Below, piece by piece: positions 43,301-54,296 of a stretch of DNA of 64,000 nucleotides. Source of the DNA: Pisaster brevispinus (Eukaryota > Echinodermata > Asteroidea > Forcipulatida > Asteriidae); the NCBI GenBank assembly GCA_023634235.1, contig JAMKCF010000018.1, positions 5,964,768-6,028,767 of the forward strand, read 5' to 3'. How positions within the stretch are numbered: the first letter of the stretch is position 1; each line of letters starts with the position of its first letter. The notes under the pieces were generated by a model, which was not told where the DNA came from, did no database searches, and saw only the letters and a program-made list of their open reading frames with translations. Position numbers and translations under genes: made by a program.

Positions 43301-46300
43301 ATATTACACGAGGAACATGTTGCCAGTAACATAAAGACGTATTCATGTATAATGGAAGTACGTTTGACCCACTGGTTTCCCCCCGAGGGGGCAAACAAGA
43401 GAGTGAAGGATTTTGTTCTCGATTATTAAAATCACTTTGCCATTAATCTTTTGGGGGGAATGGATTGATAATATCTGTACCGGCGTGGACAATACAGCAC
43501 ATCATTTACCGGAGGGTATTGTACAGAGACTTTAAAAAAGTAACATCAAGATTGATCAAAATGGAGCTCAAAATTCCACTTGAGTCCAAACCGCCGGATC
43601 TCCTATAAAAAAATAGAAAAACATGCATTTTATTCTCAACGATATAATCTTTCGACGCTGATTAATTTAAAAGAGACATGGCAATTGTTGTTGTTGTTTT
43701 TTGTTTTTTGTTTGTTTGCAAATGTTTAGTCAAGTTCTTACGACTGTGTAATTGGAAAGAAAACCAAGCGAGTAAAGAAAAATTAATAAATAAAAACATA
43801 TCAACCGAAAACAGAAATACTGCGCAATCCCCCAGAGCACGAAACAGCCTAAGACTTTCTGAAAGTTTGTTTTACTAAGACTCCCGCAACACCTGTGGGA
43901 AATATTTTCTTCCCAGAATTGAAGGATAACCTAACCCATCTTGTTATTCCACACGGAAGTCGTTCCATTTCTGAAAACAGGATTGCTAACTACCCAAAAG
44001 AATATCGATTACTGCCAATCAGGATGCTCACTTATTTTAAAGTTCAAACTGTTGAATATTTAGAATGTGTCTGTAAGTCATGCGTAATGACCCTTGACCC
44101 GTTGAGTTATAATTGGTAAATACAGCTCCCGACATGGCGACGTTAATTTAGGTATTGTTTCGTCAAACAATAATTAAGTCCAAACATTTATTATAACACA
44201 AACCAACACCAATCCTTCTCCAGACAAATACTATTTCCTAAAGTGCTGTCTAATTTGGGGAAATAGCATTTGCTTATTCCGATTGCTGCAAAATAAACGT
44301 GAACTTGCCGTACTAAAAGAGAGCCTTTGTTTTTACTCTCAAATTTGGAATTTATTGATACTTTCTTAGGTGGTTCCCATGGGCTTTTATTGAAAACTAG
44401 AGTCTGGCATTATTTAAATCTTGGAAAAGCAAAATTATGTTTTTATCTTCAGAAAATTGAAGTGTTTTTTTTCTTCTTCCCCAAAACAAATCGACGGGAG
44501 CTGATGGATTCCTGGTCACCAGGAGTCAAGGATTCAAGATGATAAGTGACTACATTTTTTGAGTGTCTCTGGAAGATGAGTTAATGCACTGGACCGCGTT
44601 TGGTTCCGCATAGCTGCCGTCATCCGCTCCGAAAGGCCCGGGAGGTCTCAGCGGAGCTTCCCCCTTTTGCGATGAATCATCGCCCGGGCAGCCGCGTGCT
44701 CCAAGAGTAAAAATAAATCATATGATGATAAGCTATGGAGTCTATCGGCCTAGTTCTCCGGTGTAATGGAAGAAACATGTATTGGGTTCCAAGCAGTGAG
44801 AATTCGCCCAGGAGCAGCAAAATGTGGGACGGTACCATGTTTTTTTGTTCAGGGATTAAACTGGGGGGGGGGGGGGGAGCTTGGGGTATAAAGAATGTGG
44901 CCGGCTCCTCTATCTTCACATAACTTCTGTGTATTTTGGCGCACTTTGTTTTGACCTCTTTAAAGGTAAAGTGCGCAGCAAGCTTTGAAAAATAATTAGA
45001 TGGCAAGTGTTTAAAAACATAGCTAAGAACATTTCACACAAGTGTTGTAAAACCTGGTTTTCCTGCAAGTGCGAATGCGAATGCGAAGCGGATTTTTGAC
45101 GGGGCAGCTCTCCTGTTGTCGCTGCGAATGTTTCGCAGGAGTTGATCACATGTCATCTCCACTCTTCCGGGTTGTTTGTTGCGATTTTCTTTTTTTGACA
45201 CGTCAAAATTCGCATCGCATTCGCATTCGCAGAAAGTATGATCTGGGCTTAAAAAAAAACCTGCCCAATTACGGATCCTAAAGTCGCCCTTGAAATTCGA
45301 CGTACGAATAGTGAAGTTATAGCTACATGGGAATTATAGCTACATGCTACAGGATTGGTGGAGCTGACAACATAGTTGCAGACGGTGTTCATGTTTTGTG
45401 TGATCAACTACATGTATATACAGGAAATAACAAGCATGTGAACATTTGGGCTTGATCCGTTATGTGAGTCAGGAGAAATAATTGAGTAAAACCATTCACA
45501 TTTTCCAGCATGTAAAAAGAATGTTCTCATTTTTTGTTGTAACAACAAAAGTTCGCTGTTGCGCTTTAAAAAAAAAAAGGAAGTTTTTTTTTAGACAGTT
45601 TTCTCGAATATGTTTTCATTTCAGAGTGAAACATTTCACAGAAAAAATGGCTAAGTATGAACTTCATAAAAAATAAGCTTTCAGACTAAAATTAAACAAC
45701 GATGATGTTGTTTTTAATCCTCATTATTCCTGTATAAAACTTTTAAATAAACATAAATGTAACTAATTGTGAAGTAATGCTCTCAATTTGTACTGTTTAC
45801 CCAGCTTGAACACATCTAACGCCTGGGTGAAGGGAAGCACATTATGGTTACAAGTCAAGGGCACATACAGTGTGACTAATTCTGACGACTTAACCATCTT
45901 GTCATTAAGTCAAGAAACCGTTCATCCATGAGGGCCACGCTTCGCAGCCCACAGCAATAAGCGCCAAATCCATTATGACCGCAAATAACACAAACGTGCT
46001 AAACAGACTTACAGATTGCTAAGCAGATTCAAGTTAAGCCAAGTCAAGTAATACACCCTGTTAGCTTTATTGGATAAGCAAACTTAAGTTTCTTAGCAGT
46101 TATTTTCAGAAAGGCAATCATTTCAGAAATTTGGCCTTGGAGCAATAGCTAGCAATAATTACCCCTCGTAAAAATGTCTCTGCCTTATGTCAACGCTGGA
46201 CCGCTGGCCGACCAAATGCCCAATAAAACAGCAGAGAAGCTGTCAAATGTTTCTCCGTATCTTCAATTACTTCCAATAAATAAACAAATAAATAAAAAAA

Positions 46301-46387
46301 CATTCGAATAGTGTATTTCGCAAGGCATCAAAGCTCTTCAATGAATACACAAGTCAAAATATCAGCTGTCAAAAAAGTATTTATATA

Positions 46388-46418
<31 letters not shown>

Positions 46419-48325
46419 ATGAATAGAAAATCAAGATAAAAGTAAAACTAAACATTAACAAAAGTATAAACATAACAGTTAAAAAATATTTATAAGCACA
46501 TATTTTGATAAATAAATAACTTATTTCATACAAATCGTATGTTGTTTACGTCGATTATTATCTCTATCCTTCATCATTTCTGTCGTTGTTCAACCTTTTT
46601 GTCCGTACGTTCTTGTTCCTGTTAACGTTCTGTTTGTCTGTCCGTCAGGCATCTCGCCACAAGCAGGAGAAAACAGTGAAGAAAAAAAAAGCATGCACAA
46701 TTTTCAGCATGTTAAACGCAACAGCTGCTTTCGGTTGTTACAATCAAAATTTCGGCAACTTCTTAGAAGGTTTTCAGAAGGCTTTCACAAGTATGACTTT
46801 ATTTCAGAGGAAAATATTCCACAGAAAAAAAAAATTGGATATGTGGTATGAATTTCAATGATTTTTTGTTTGTTTTATCCTTACCAATTCAGGGCTCGAC
46901 TCCACAAAATATTAAGATTGACCTTAACTGTGTATTGATCTCAATTGCTAAGCAAAGTGTTTCGTCACAAAACAAATCACTTTATGGTAATAATGACATC
47001 TCATCGTGAGAAGATTCTGAGTGCTTTGTGAAAATCGGCACCTGCACCTTTAAAACTATTTTCTGTTTACCAGTTATATATCAATATAGGTACTCCAAGA
47101 TTTAGTATCAAGAAAATAAGATCTTGAGTGGGGATCAAGGTTCCTTGAGAACATCCCATGGGTTGAGTATTGCTGATCTCACGCGCACGCTAATAGCAAA
47201 GAGGAAGTGTATGCCAAAAACTGAAACAGTATAGGAAGTACGGACTAAGGAGACGATGACAGAAGTCAGCGGAAATGGCAGTAAGTTTTGAAGAAGAACG
47301 GAAGAAACTTCAAGCGTGGATACTTCTTCTCTCTCTTACCTTACCGCAGCCAAAAATTAAGATTTCTTTATGTAACTTGAATGACGTATAGATTGTTGGT
47401 GGAAGATGAATACTTTGTTGGATAACAGTTTGACAGCTTTGTCAATTCTTTAGTTTTAAGATAGAACAAAAACCCGTGCTACAACTTCATGAACGACTAG
47501 ACATTCTCGCTTGAGCACATCCGAGTGTATAGACATACTTTAAATCGTCCACAGAAAAAAGAAAGAACTTTGTAATTTTCACAGGAAATAATCAATTAGA
47601 GACTAATTTATGAAAGGCAAACGTCCTTGCTTTACTGCAAAATAGTTTATTTTTTTTTAAATAAAGGACATGAAACATTTATAAAAATGTAACCATGTAA
47701 CCTGTGATGTCACATGTTACCGAGCCTGGACTTAATGCAGGCACGATCTGTACACATCTCAAAGGAAGAACAAATACAATCTTACATTTTATGTAGAATG
47801 CACTGTCTGTTTTTTGTTTCATCAATTTTATAAGTAGTTTTGAGTAAAAAAAAAAAAAAGTGTAACACAGAGGGAGGCCGCCAACGATGGGCATGTCCGA
47901 AACGACAGCTATGGCTACGGCTACGGCTACGGCTAAGGCTGGATCGTCACCATACGTTGAAGTATATGACGCCCTTAGCAACACCCTTAGCAACAGACGT
48001 AGCCGCTGCAAATTCGATTGAGACCAAACTCAGTTGGTCTATAGAGCACCGGCACACAAACCCAGAGGTCGCAGGTTCAAATCCATAACTGTTCTTTGTT
48101 CACCCCAAAACACCTGGCTTGGATTTGCATTTACACAGTCCTCTTCCAGCTCTCCCCTCCCCCTCCACCCGCAACAAGTTGACTTTACTCATCAAACTTA
48201 AAGGTCATAGACTTACCTCTTTTTCCTTCCTTGCGTCTTTCTTTCCGCGCCCTCTCTTTTTTGCCAGCCGTTGCCATGCCAACGCAAATTGCTACAACCA
48301 CACAAACTACCAGTAGCTTCCTCAT
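31226..48325 (-). CDS. Pleiotrophin/midkine-family secreted protein with one N-type and four C-type domains
   Basis: Six exons, complete: 48217-48325, 34715-35185, 34107-34268, 33181-33321, 32332-32484, 31226-31362; 1173 bases, 390 residues plus stop TGA. All five introns are phase 1 and GT-AG. Layout: signal peptide 1-20; Lys/Arg-rich start (GKKERARKERRKEGKR, like GKKEK of pleiotrophin); Pro/Thr/Ser-rich linker 38-94; six-cysteine N-domain 96-139 (CSEWVWGSC, as in CGEWQWSVC); Lys/Gly/Ser linker 140-193; C-domains 195-236, 249-292, 296-339 and 349-388, each with four cysteines. Known family members are heparin-binding growth factors of about 140-170 residues with one N- and one C-domain. Three extra C-domains on symmetric exons point to exon duplication. 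A separate thrombospondin-type protein is less likely because the N-domain and first C-domain match pleiotrophin along their full length. Confidence 0.92.
31514..31698. mobile_element. Fold-back element, GGGCCCAATTTCATAG family (CCACTGGTGCCCCGCTC core)
   Basis: Ends GGGCTCAATTTCATAAAGC and GCTTTATAACATTTGGCCC; interior TTGTTGCCACTGGTGCCCCG also occurs in the remnant at 450-589. Confidence 0.85.
31880..32030 (-). mobile_element. SINE head (family A)
   Basis: Reverse strand GTGGTTAAGAGCACCGGACT, CAAGCTCTGCTG and GGGTTCGAGTCCCGTTCGTG, then CACTTGTGTCCCTGGGAAAG. Confidence 0.82.
32036..32150 (-). mobile_element. SINE (family B)
   Basis: Reverse strand: GAGCGCCGGTACGTTAATCC, GTTCGAGTCCCGCTCCAGTC, then TTCTTTGTTCAAACCCAAAT and CAGTCAGTTTCCCTTGTGGT. 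Head to tail with the family A copy. Confidence 0.87.
32332..32484 (-). CDS. Pleiotrophin-like exon 5 (C-domain 3)
   Basis: CIYSWGEWSECDEEEQKR to TVTRTKPC. Unusually acidic, with three Glu after the second cysteine. Confidence 0.92.
33181..33321 (-). CDS. Pleiotrophin-like exon 4 (C-domain 2)
   Basis: CEYIIGPWSYC with four cysteines in the same spacing and a basic patch MRKRRD. Contains an Asn-Val-Thr sequon. Confidence 0.9.
33660..33710 (+). repeat. C-run followed by A-run
   Basis: About 11 C then about 28 A, in the intron between pleiotrophin-like exons 3 and 4. Confidence 0.85.
34107..34268 (-). CDS. Pleiotrophin-like exon 3 (C-domain 1)
   Basis: CKYDKKDWTECDEQTSLQTR aligns with [20 protein letters not shown] of pleiotrophin; it ends VITKPC. 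The most typical of the four C-domains. Confidence 0.95.
34715..35185 (-). CDS. Pleiotrophin-like exon 2 (linkers and N-domain)
   Basis: Residues 37-193. Low-complexity Pro/Thr/Ser stretch, then the N-domain with six cysteines spaced as in pleiotrophin, ending RPCRVYC, then a Lys/Gly-rich stretch. GC-rich compared with surrounding sequence, which leaves long open frames on the other strand and in another frame. Confidence 0.92.
35985..36088. mobile_element. Fold-back element, GGGTCGATTTCACAAAG-type ends with CGACGCGTCG core
   Basis: Left GGGTCCGATTTCACCAAAC, right GCTTCGTGAAATCGACCCC; the core is a GC-rich palindrome around TTTGCGACGCGTCGCA and ACGACGCGTCGCGG. Confidence 0.8.
37350..37385 (+). 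repeat. TTTC microsatellite
   Basis: About eight TTTC units. Confidence 0.9.
37725..38080 (+). repeat. Dispersed repeat with inner AAG microsatellite
   Basis: Shares TTTTCTTGTACCAGTGGCC and ACACGCCCTCACGCGGTCAA with 9040-9330; an (AAG)n and AAAAC run (37855-37920) is inserted between. Confidence 0.55.
40442..40634. mobile_element. Fold-back element, GGGCCCAATTTCATAG family
   Basis: Starts GGGCCCAATTCAACTTGCTT and ends ATATGTTTCACTGGGCCCC. Followed after two bases by a second member. Confidence 0.78.
40637..40834. mobile_element. Fold-back element, second of a tandem pair
   Basis: Starts GTGCCCAATTTCATAAAGC and ends GCTTTATAAAAAATGGGCCC; the interior has GAGTGGTGCACCAGTCGCAA, related to the 31514 core. 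Confidence 0.8.
45055..45250. mobile_element. Hairpin element with GCGAATGCGAATGCG arms
   Basis: AAGTGCGAATGCGAATGCGA on the left and CGCATCGCATTCGCATTCGC on the right, with a second inner pair GCGAATGTTTCGC. Confidence 0.75.
46382..46425 (+). repeat. AAAT microsatellite
   Basis: About ten AAAT units. Confidence 0.9.
46892..47043. mobile_element. Fold-back element, GGGTCGATTTCACAAAG family, reverse copy
   Basis: Left GGGCTCGACTCCACAAAAT, right GAGTGCTTTGTGAAAATCGG; the core is the reverse of the one at 19350. Confidence 0.75.
47690..47830 (+). repeat. Duplicated segment, copy 1
   Basis: TAACCTGTGATGTCACATGT and GAGCCTGGACTTAATGCAGG recur almost unchanged at 49685-49825. Confidence 0.85.
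47868..48010. mobile_element. Hairpin element with GGCTACGGCTACGG arm
   Basis: Left GCTATGGCTACGGCTACGGC; right AGCAACAGACGTAGCCGC. The interior ATCGTCACCATACGTTGAAG resembles the copy at 51225. Confidence 0.7.
48036..48118 (+). mobile_element. SINE head and body fragment (family B)
   Basis: AGAGCACCGGCACACAAACC, GGTCGCAGGTTCAAATCC and TGTTCTTTGTTCACCCCAA. It ends about 100 bases from pleiotrophin-like exon 1. Confidence 0.65.
48217..48325 (-). CDS. Pleiotrophin-like exon 1 (signal peptide and basic start)
   Basis: Encodes MRKLLVVCVVVAICVGMATA followed by 16 residues, ten of them Lys or Arg. The ATG is the first in frame after a short leader. Ends in phase 1 (donor GTAAGT), compatible with the exon at 35185 across a 13-kb intron. 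Confidence 0.85.
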
Positions 48326-48629
48326 AATTTCCTGGGTCGGAGCTCCGTGGATGATTCTGTTTGACTGACGTGGGGGGACGCTTCGCTGCTGATAACAAAG
48401 TACAAATCAGAAATAATCATCTTACACGTTTGTGATTTGTGCATTGCATCGGACAGATCGCCTGGTTGAAGTTTGCTTGACTTATTGAGTTAGGAAAGGT
48501 CGCCGGAGTTGGTCTTCACGCCAGTTATTATTCACTTTTGGGTGTGTTTTTGTTCTCGCTTGCGTTCAAATTAATCGCTGATTATGGATTAATAAATGTA
48601 TGGCTTTTTACAACATCGCTCAAATCCGT

Positions 48630-48725
48630 CACTCGGCGACGCTCATGGCGCTCCAACATTATTACCCCTGGTCACTGAGCAATCTATTTCAATCCTTTAT
48701 GCCTTCTCAGCTCCCTAGGGGGTCT
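48630..48725 (-). mobile_element. SINE 3' part (family A variant)
   Basis: Reverse complement of the GAGCTGAGATGGTTTAAGGA and GACCAGGGGTAATAATGTTG tail of the copy at 11710-12070. Confidence 0.75.
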
Positions 48726-49337
48726 ACCGGTTCCTTCGGAACCACACTGGAACCACACCCAGAACCACACCGGAACCATAAACTCTACATGTACACCAAT
48801 CGCAAATACCTTATTGTCTTTCAAGATACAGACAATCAAGTCTGATAAAACGTTATAACTGAAAACAATAATGCTGTTGTACCTCTTTCTCAAAGAAACC
48901 ATTTTTTCCAATTTGAAATTGCATTTCCCGATAGCTTAAAAAAAGATCGATCTATGACATGAAACCACGTAGGGTTATTATAAGTTTTTTGGGGGTGTAT
49001 ATCAAAGCCATCTTTGTTCTAGAGTTTGAAGTGTAATTGAAGTGGACATCGTAATGGATGGATTGTTTCCGGACCAGTCTAGCCCGTGGGTTTAACTCGT
49101 TAGACTGGGAGGAACAAGTCTAATTACCTGAGTCATTTCATCTGAATTACGGTAGGCCTGTATACCCTTGACCGCAGCAGCCCTTGATAATCAACTTCTA
49201 AAACCTGGACACGATGTCTCTATAAAGCAGAAACCCAACAAATTTGTGAAGTAAATTAGTTGGGAACCAGTTAAAACTGATGTAAAGACCACGTAACCAG
49301 CGGGGTAGCCAGGACTTTTTCGGTAGTGGGTGTGTGT

Positions 49338-49432
49338 TGGAGGGGGGGGGGGAGGAGGGCAGGGGGGGGGGGGGCAGAGGGAACGGGTTTGTCAGGGGAG
49401 GGGGAGTGCTTTTATTTTGGAGGGGGGGGGGC
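49338..49432 (+). repeat. Cluster of long G-runs
   Basis: At least four runs of nine or more G within 100 bases; strong G-quadruplex potential by composition. Confidence 0.8.
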
Positions 49433-49542
49433 GCTGCAGGGGGCCAGCATCCTCTTATGGCATTTTGTGGCCACAGTTGCGATCCCGATTGTGACTGTTC
49501 ACTTCACTTCACTTTTTGGTTATACAAACACGCATTTACCTC

Positions 49543-49575
<33 letters not shown>

Positions 49576-49684
49576 GGGGGGTGAGCACTTTCGCGATTGT
49601 TTTTATTGTTATTTTATTTTATTATTTTTTTCAGGGGGTGGGACGTGCCCCCGCCCCCCACCCCCGGCTATGGCGCTGCATTTA

Positions 49685-49825
49685 ACCTGTGATGTCACAC
49701 ATTACCGAGCCTGGACTTAATGCAGGCACGATTTGTACACAGCCCAACGGAAGAACAAACACAATCTTACATTTTATTTGGACTGTATATACTCTCTGTT
49801 TTTTTTCCACCAATTTTTGATGTGA
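49685..49825 (+). repeat. Duplicated segment, copy 2
   Basis: Near-identical to 47690-47830 over about 95 bases, then diverging while staying recognisable (CTCTCTGTTTTTTTTCCACC). Confidence 0.85.
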
Positions 49826-51224
49826 AGAAAGGTGGCACATCTCAAAACTTGTTCAGTTGTTACTTTTATAGCTCTTGAATCAACGTTGGAATCATTACAC
49901 ACAATGTAAAATTTCACAGAAGACCAGTGTAGAATCTCGCCTGCCGGGCAATGACCTGGAACGTACAAGGTCATTCTTTTTTGTAAAGGGTTACTTTATG
50001 GTTCATGACGAGCTATTTAGCTGGTACCCTTTTGTGCTAAGCAAAACATGTTTGTTGTTAGCAAGAAGATGTTATGCTGCTATCTGATTATTAACCCAGG
50101 TTTGGCAACGGTTACAGCCCACACTACATATTTTCTACAAATTGCGAAGTCTTAAATTCGTAGTTATTGTTTTCACAATTCGTCACATCGGCTCAAAAAT
50201 TACCATTCACAGCAAATATGCCTTAATGTGCTGTTAATTTTTTTTTGTGGAATAAGCCTACGAAAGCCCGGTATAATTTTTATTTCCAAAAGCAGTTGAT
50301 CAATAACTGCTTTTGTGAATTAAAATAACTGCTCTTGAAAATAAACAACAACAAAAACACCTGCTGAAAATCAAATTGATTTGATGATTACTTAAAAAGA
50401 TGATAAACTGTTTTATTAATATTTTTCATTATTTCTCAAAGAACTGGAAGTGGAATCTTTCAAGAGAGAACAACGCTTCACTTCCTACTGGCATGAATTT
50501 ATCAGTAGTGTACTTCCCCGACTATGAGGATGACAAAGTGACAGTGTAAATTGCCCTGGGGGTAAAAGTAGGGAGGGGGGGGGAGAAAAAGGGGGAAGAA
50601 AAAAATCTTATCGCACGGTGCAGCACTTGCAATGTTAAACTCATGTTCAAGAGTAGACAAACGATTCTGGCAACTAGCCCACGAGAGTTGACACCACACC
50701 AAAGCATGGTTTAAAGGTCCTTGTGAGTTTTTAAAAAAACATCAAAATTTGTTAATAGCATTAGTCTGAAAGCTTACTGATTATGAAGTTCATACTAGAG
50801 CTCCCCCTCGACATATTTCCCTCTGGTGATAATGAAGTTGTATTCGAGAAAACTGTATCTGTAAACCTACGAACACGCAACAGCTGATTTCGGTTGTTGC
50901 AACCAAAACTAAGGAAAAATGTGTTGATATGCTGAGAACTGAGGATGTTTTTTCTCTCACTATTTTCTCCTGACTCGCTCAACGGATTAAGCCCGGCCAG
51001 TTGTTTTTACATGTTTGTTATTTTCTAAACAAAACACAACACATATCTGCAACTATTTTGCCAGCTCTACCATTTCTGTACCTTCAAGTCAACCAAATGA
51101 CAAAAAAGCCCCCCCCCCCTCGACAAATGAAATGAAAAACAGAAAAGAAAAAGAAGAAAAAAGAAAAAGAAAAGTAAAGTGCAAGTCGGGAAAAAAAGAA
51201 GAGAAGGTCGTGTCCAAATTGCTG

Positions 51225-51345
51225 GCTACGGCTACGGCTACGGCTACGACTTCATCGCCACGTCATCACGCGTTGAAGAGTAAGATGTCCTTGGCAACAC
51301 CCCTAGCGAAAGCCGTAGCCGTAGCCATACCCGCTATTTCGGATA
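51225..51345. mobile_element. Hairpin element with GGCTACGGCTACGG arms
   Basis: TGGCTACGGCTACGGCTACG on the left and GCCGTAGCCGTAGCCATA on the right enclose ATCGCCACGTCATCACGCG; about 120 bases. Confidence 0.82.
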
Positions 51346-51949
51346 CGGCCGTGTACTTCAGACAAAAGCCACAATCTCCGAGATCATTCAATTCCATATT
51401 ATACAATTCTTCACAGGTACGACGACCACAAACGGAGAATAATCCACGAATTGGATCATTTCTGAGCAGTGACAATCCGTACCTTTTCTAAACAGGTGCA
51501 CCCGTGAGATTGGAATTATAATTTATATTCTGTTTCAGCGCAAATCCTTCAAGAATGTGAACTTTTTACATTCTCCTATTCAATGCAAATGATGTAAACA
51601 CATTTGGGAAGCGTCCCTCTACAAATAATTCAAGCATTTAATTATTGTTTAAAATATTTTTTTCTCTCAAAAGACAGTCTGAAAGCACACGTAATATATA
51701 TTTCGCAATATGTTGAAATATCCTTTGGGCTGTGAACATATCCACTTCCTGTTAGAATTCGAATCCCACATTTGGTCTTAATTTAAACACGCCTCAAAAA
51801 AATCTGTAACTTGTTAAAACAGGTTCGATGCATGAAAACATCCATGAGTAGTGGGCGTTCATAACCCAACTTCATATGTTTCGAAAGATGAATTTAAGAT
51901 TGCTAGAATGCACCACAAACTCAAGTTAGTTTATTTACCTTATTGCCAA

Positions 51950-52460
51950 TTTAGATAAATTTAGTAATAATTGTCTCTCATGAAGACAGGCAAGTTTACA
52001 GGTCGAAACGTCAAGACTTATTACACCTAAAGTTCTCAATCCACACTTATCAAAAGCAATACTTCTCTCAAGAACATACTATAGTTTACATTCCGAAAAC
52101 TGGTGATTGTTTTCTTCATATAATGTCAGTTTAGGTAAATAAGCCTAACGCAATTGTCTCTCGAAGCCAAGCAGAGTTTCAGGTCGAAACGCCAAGACTT
52201 ATTTTTTTCATTCGGTTCTAAATAAACACTTCTTTCAAACCAACATCTCACTAGAACATAATTTGCGATCCGAAAACTGGTTGGTTGTTTTCTTCCCTTA
52301 ACGTCAATCCTAAACAATCACTGTCGGTCATGAAGACAAGCAGAGTTTTCAAGTAAAAACGTCAAGACTCATTTAACCTAGGGTTCTAAAATCAACAATT
52401 CTTTTAAAACCAACACTTCTCACAAGAGCATAGTTTGAGATCTGAAAACTGGTCGACTGT
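51950..52460 (+). repeat. About 165-180-bp tandem repeat, three copies
   Basis: Copies share AATTGTCTCTCATGAAGAC, CAGGTCGAAACGTCAAGACT and TCCGAAAACTGGTTG, at about 51972, 52151 and 52316. Confidence 0.88.
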
Positions 52461-52859
52461 TGCTTCAAAAATGTTTCACATAAGGGCAGTACCTTCAAAC
52501 CACACACATGCGATTCCCAAAGTTCCGTAACAAATTTTTAAATAATCATAACACGAGTAAAAACAACCCTGATATTGCCAATATTCAATATCTAAATATG
52601 ATAGAAAATGAGTTTCATAAACCAAGGACATACCTGTTCTGTCTATCGCGTATCACTCAAACGCTAAGTCGACACCTGTGTCCTGCGCGAACGTGTTGCT
52701 CCAGTTATGACGTGTTGAAAAATAACCGCTACTTTTTCAAGACGTACACCCCTCAACAATCCAATCCAATATTTGTTGAAGCTGAAATAAAACGAGGCTC
52801 AAATGATTTCACCGGCCTCTTTTTTTTTTTTTTTCTTCTTTTTTTTTTTGCTTTCTGAA

Positions 52860-53650
52860 ATTGAAGAGCTTTGCAAATGAGGATGTTATCTTTGGCGATA
52901 GTTGATGGCGGACGGAACAAGGGTTGTGGGTTGGTCGCCTGCGGCGATCGGGTGCTGAGCGGTGTTTTTCCAGTTGGGTTCGGGGGAATTGAGCCTCTCG
53001 ACGTGCCGCATAAAAGACGAACTCCAGATGAATGGCTCGCACGGAGACTCCGTGTGTTACCCAGGCCAATAAACTCCGGTGACGGATTGCGACTCCAGCA
53101 GAACCCCTAAACCTTCTTTTTATCTCAAATCTCCAGGGATCTCGTCTTACTGCTGTCACTCACGCGTGATTCATCCACCCTGCAAGTCAGACTACAAAAA
53201 CCATGGCTATTGGGGATTGCGCGATATAAGTTTTCTCGCGCAGCATTGTTCGGTCTTTGTCAACGCATTACTCGGAGTTTTTACGAAAGATACTATTTGA
53301 TATTTTGATAAAATGGAAACGTTGACAACCCAACAGAGGTTCTCCGCATAGGAATTATAACTTTCAAAATGCGCAAAGTAGGTAAACATCGGTTCAACTC
53401 GGGCTTAGATTGAGGACAATAACCATGGGGGCAGGAACGCAATCCGGCCCCACGGGTTAACTTCTTTTGTTACGGTGAACTCTCTTGACATTGCGGGCGC
53501 TCTATCCAAGCATGCCCTGCGGACCCGAGAGAAGTCACTCTGGCAGCCAATCAAAATCCCGGAGGAGGCCCATAGCACTTTCAAATACAGTGTTCCCACC
53601 ATGTATATTTCATTCATATTTGACCCATGAAGCCGGGGGCCGTTGTGTTA
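52860..53650. promoter_or_regulatory. GC- and CpG-richer patch, possible promoter
   Basis: Clearly higher in CpG than its AT-rich surroundings, with CAGCCAATCAAAATCCCGG near 53550. It could be a promoter or a 5' untranslated exon of the pleiotrophin-like gene. No coding family was recognised in either strand. Confidence 0.25.
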
Positions 53651-54296
53651 CAGAGATTAGCGCGATTTTAGCAAGTCAATCAAATTGTGATACAAACCTT
53701 GGTAGAAAGTTCCATTAAAAATGCTTCATTTTTGTATAAGGCACGTATTAAAAATAAAAAAAAACAGCAGCTCAAACTGAAACTTTCTCAAAAAGATGAT
53801 TCAGCCTTTTTCCAAATAAGTTTGTACGCCACCTGCAACTGGTAGGAAAACAAGTACAAAGTTCAGGTGACTACAACTTATTAACCTATCGACATTAAAC
53901 TTAAAAAAAAAAAAACCTTTAAAACGGCAGTGAATCTGTATTTCAATGACCTTTGTCATCTAAAAATAGTTTGTTCAACTCTTTAAAAAGAAATCCGTTC
54001 ATAGGACATTTTTCAGGCATCAACAGTTACAATTATTAGTTTTAAGTGCAAACTATTCTGTCATCATAAATAAAAAAGGCCAGACTTGAAAATTCAAAAG
54101 ATGCAACCATAGCACAGCATGCCATGCGCTGTAGGAGGTAATATGTTTATAATGACTGTAGCATATATGGTAATAACCAAGTATAACATTTTTTATAAAT
54201 AAAATACTGATTACTAGGCCTAATGCATTAGAATATACAAATCATTGGCTACCTATGCTAGTTTATACGTTGATTCTAATCTTTGTCTAATGAGCA

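Larger units (their letters stand above)
35186..48216 (-). other. Intron 1 of the pleiotrophin-like gene, 13 kb
   Basis: Filled with repeats listed separately (fold-back elements at 35985, 40442, 40637, 45055 and 46892, microsatellites, C- and G-runs near 38.6-39.6 kb). I saw no further phase-1 exon, and exons 1 and 2 already join in frame. Confidence 0.6.

Noticed and set aside
52809..53159. 116-codon Arg-rich minus-strand frame
   Set aside because: Follows from high CpG content and ends in a poly-Lys translation of a T-run; no domain signature.
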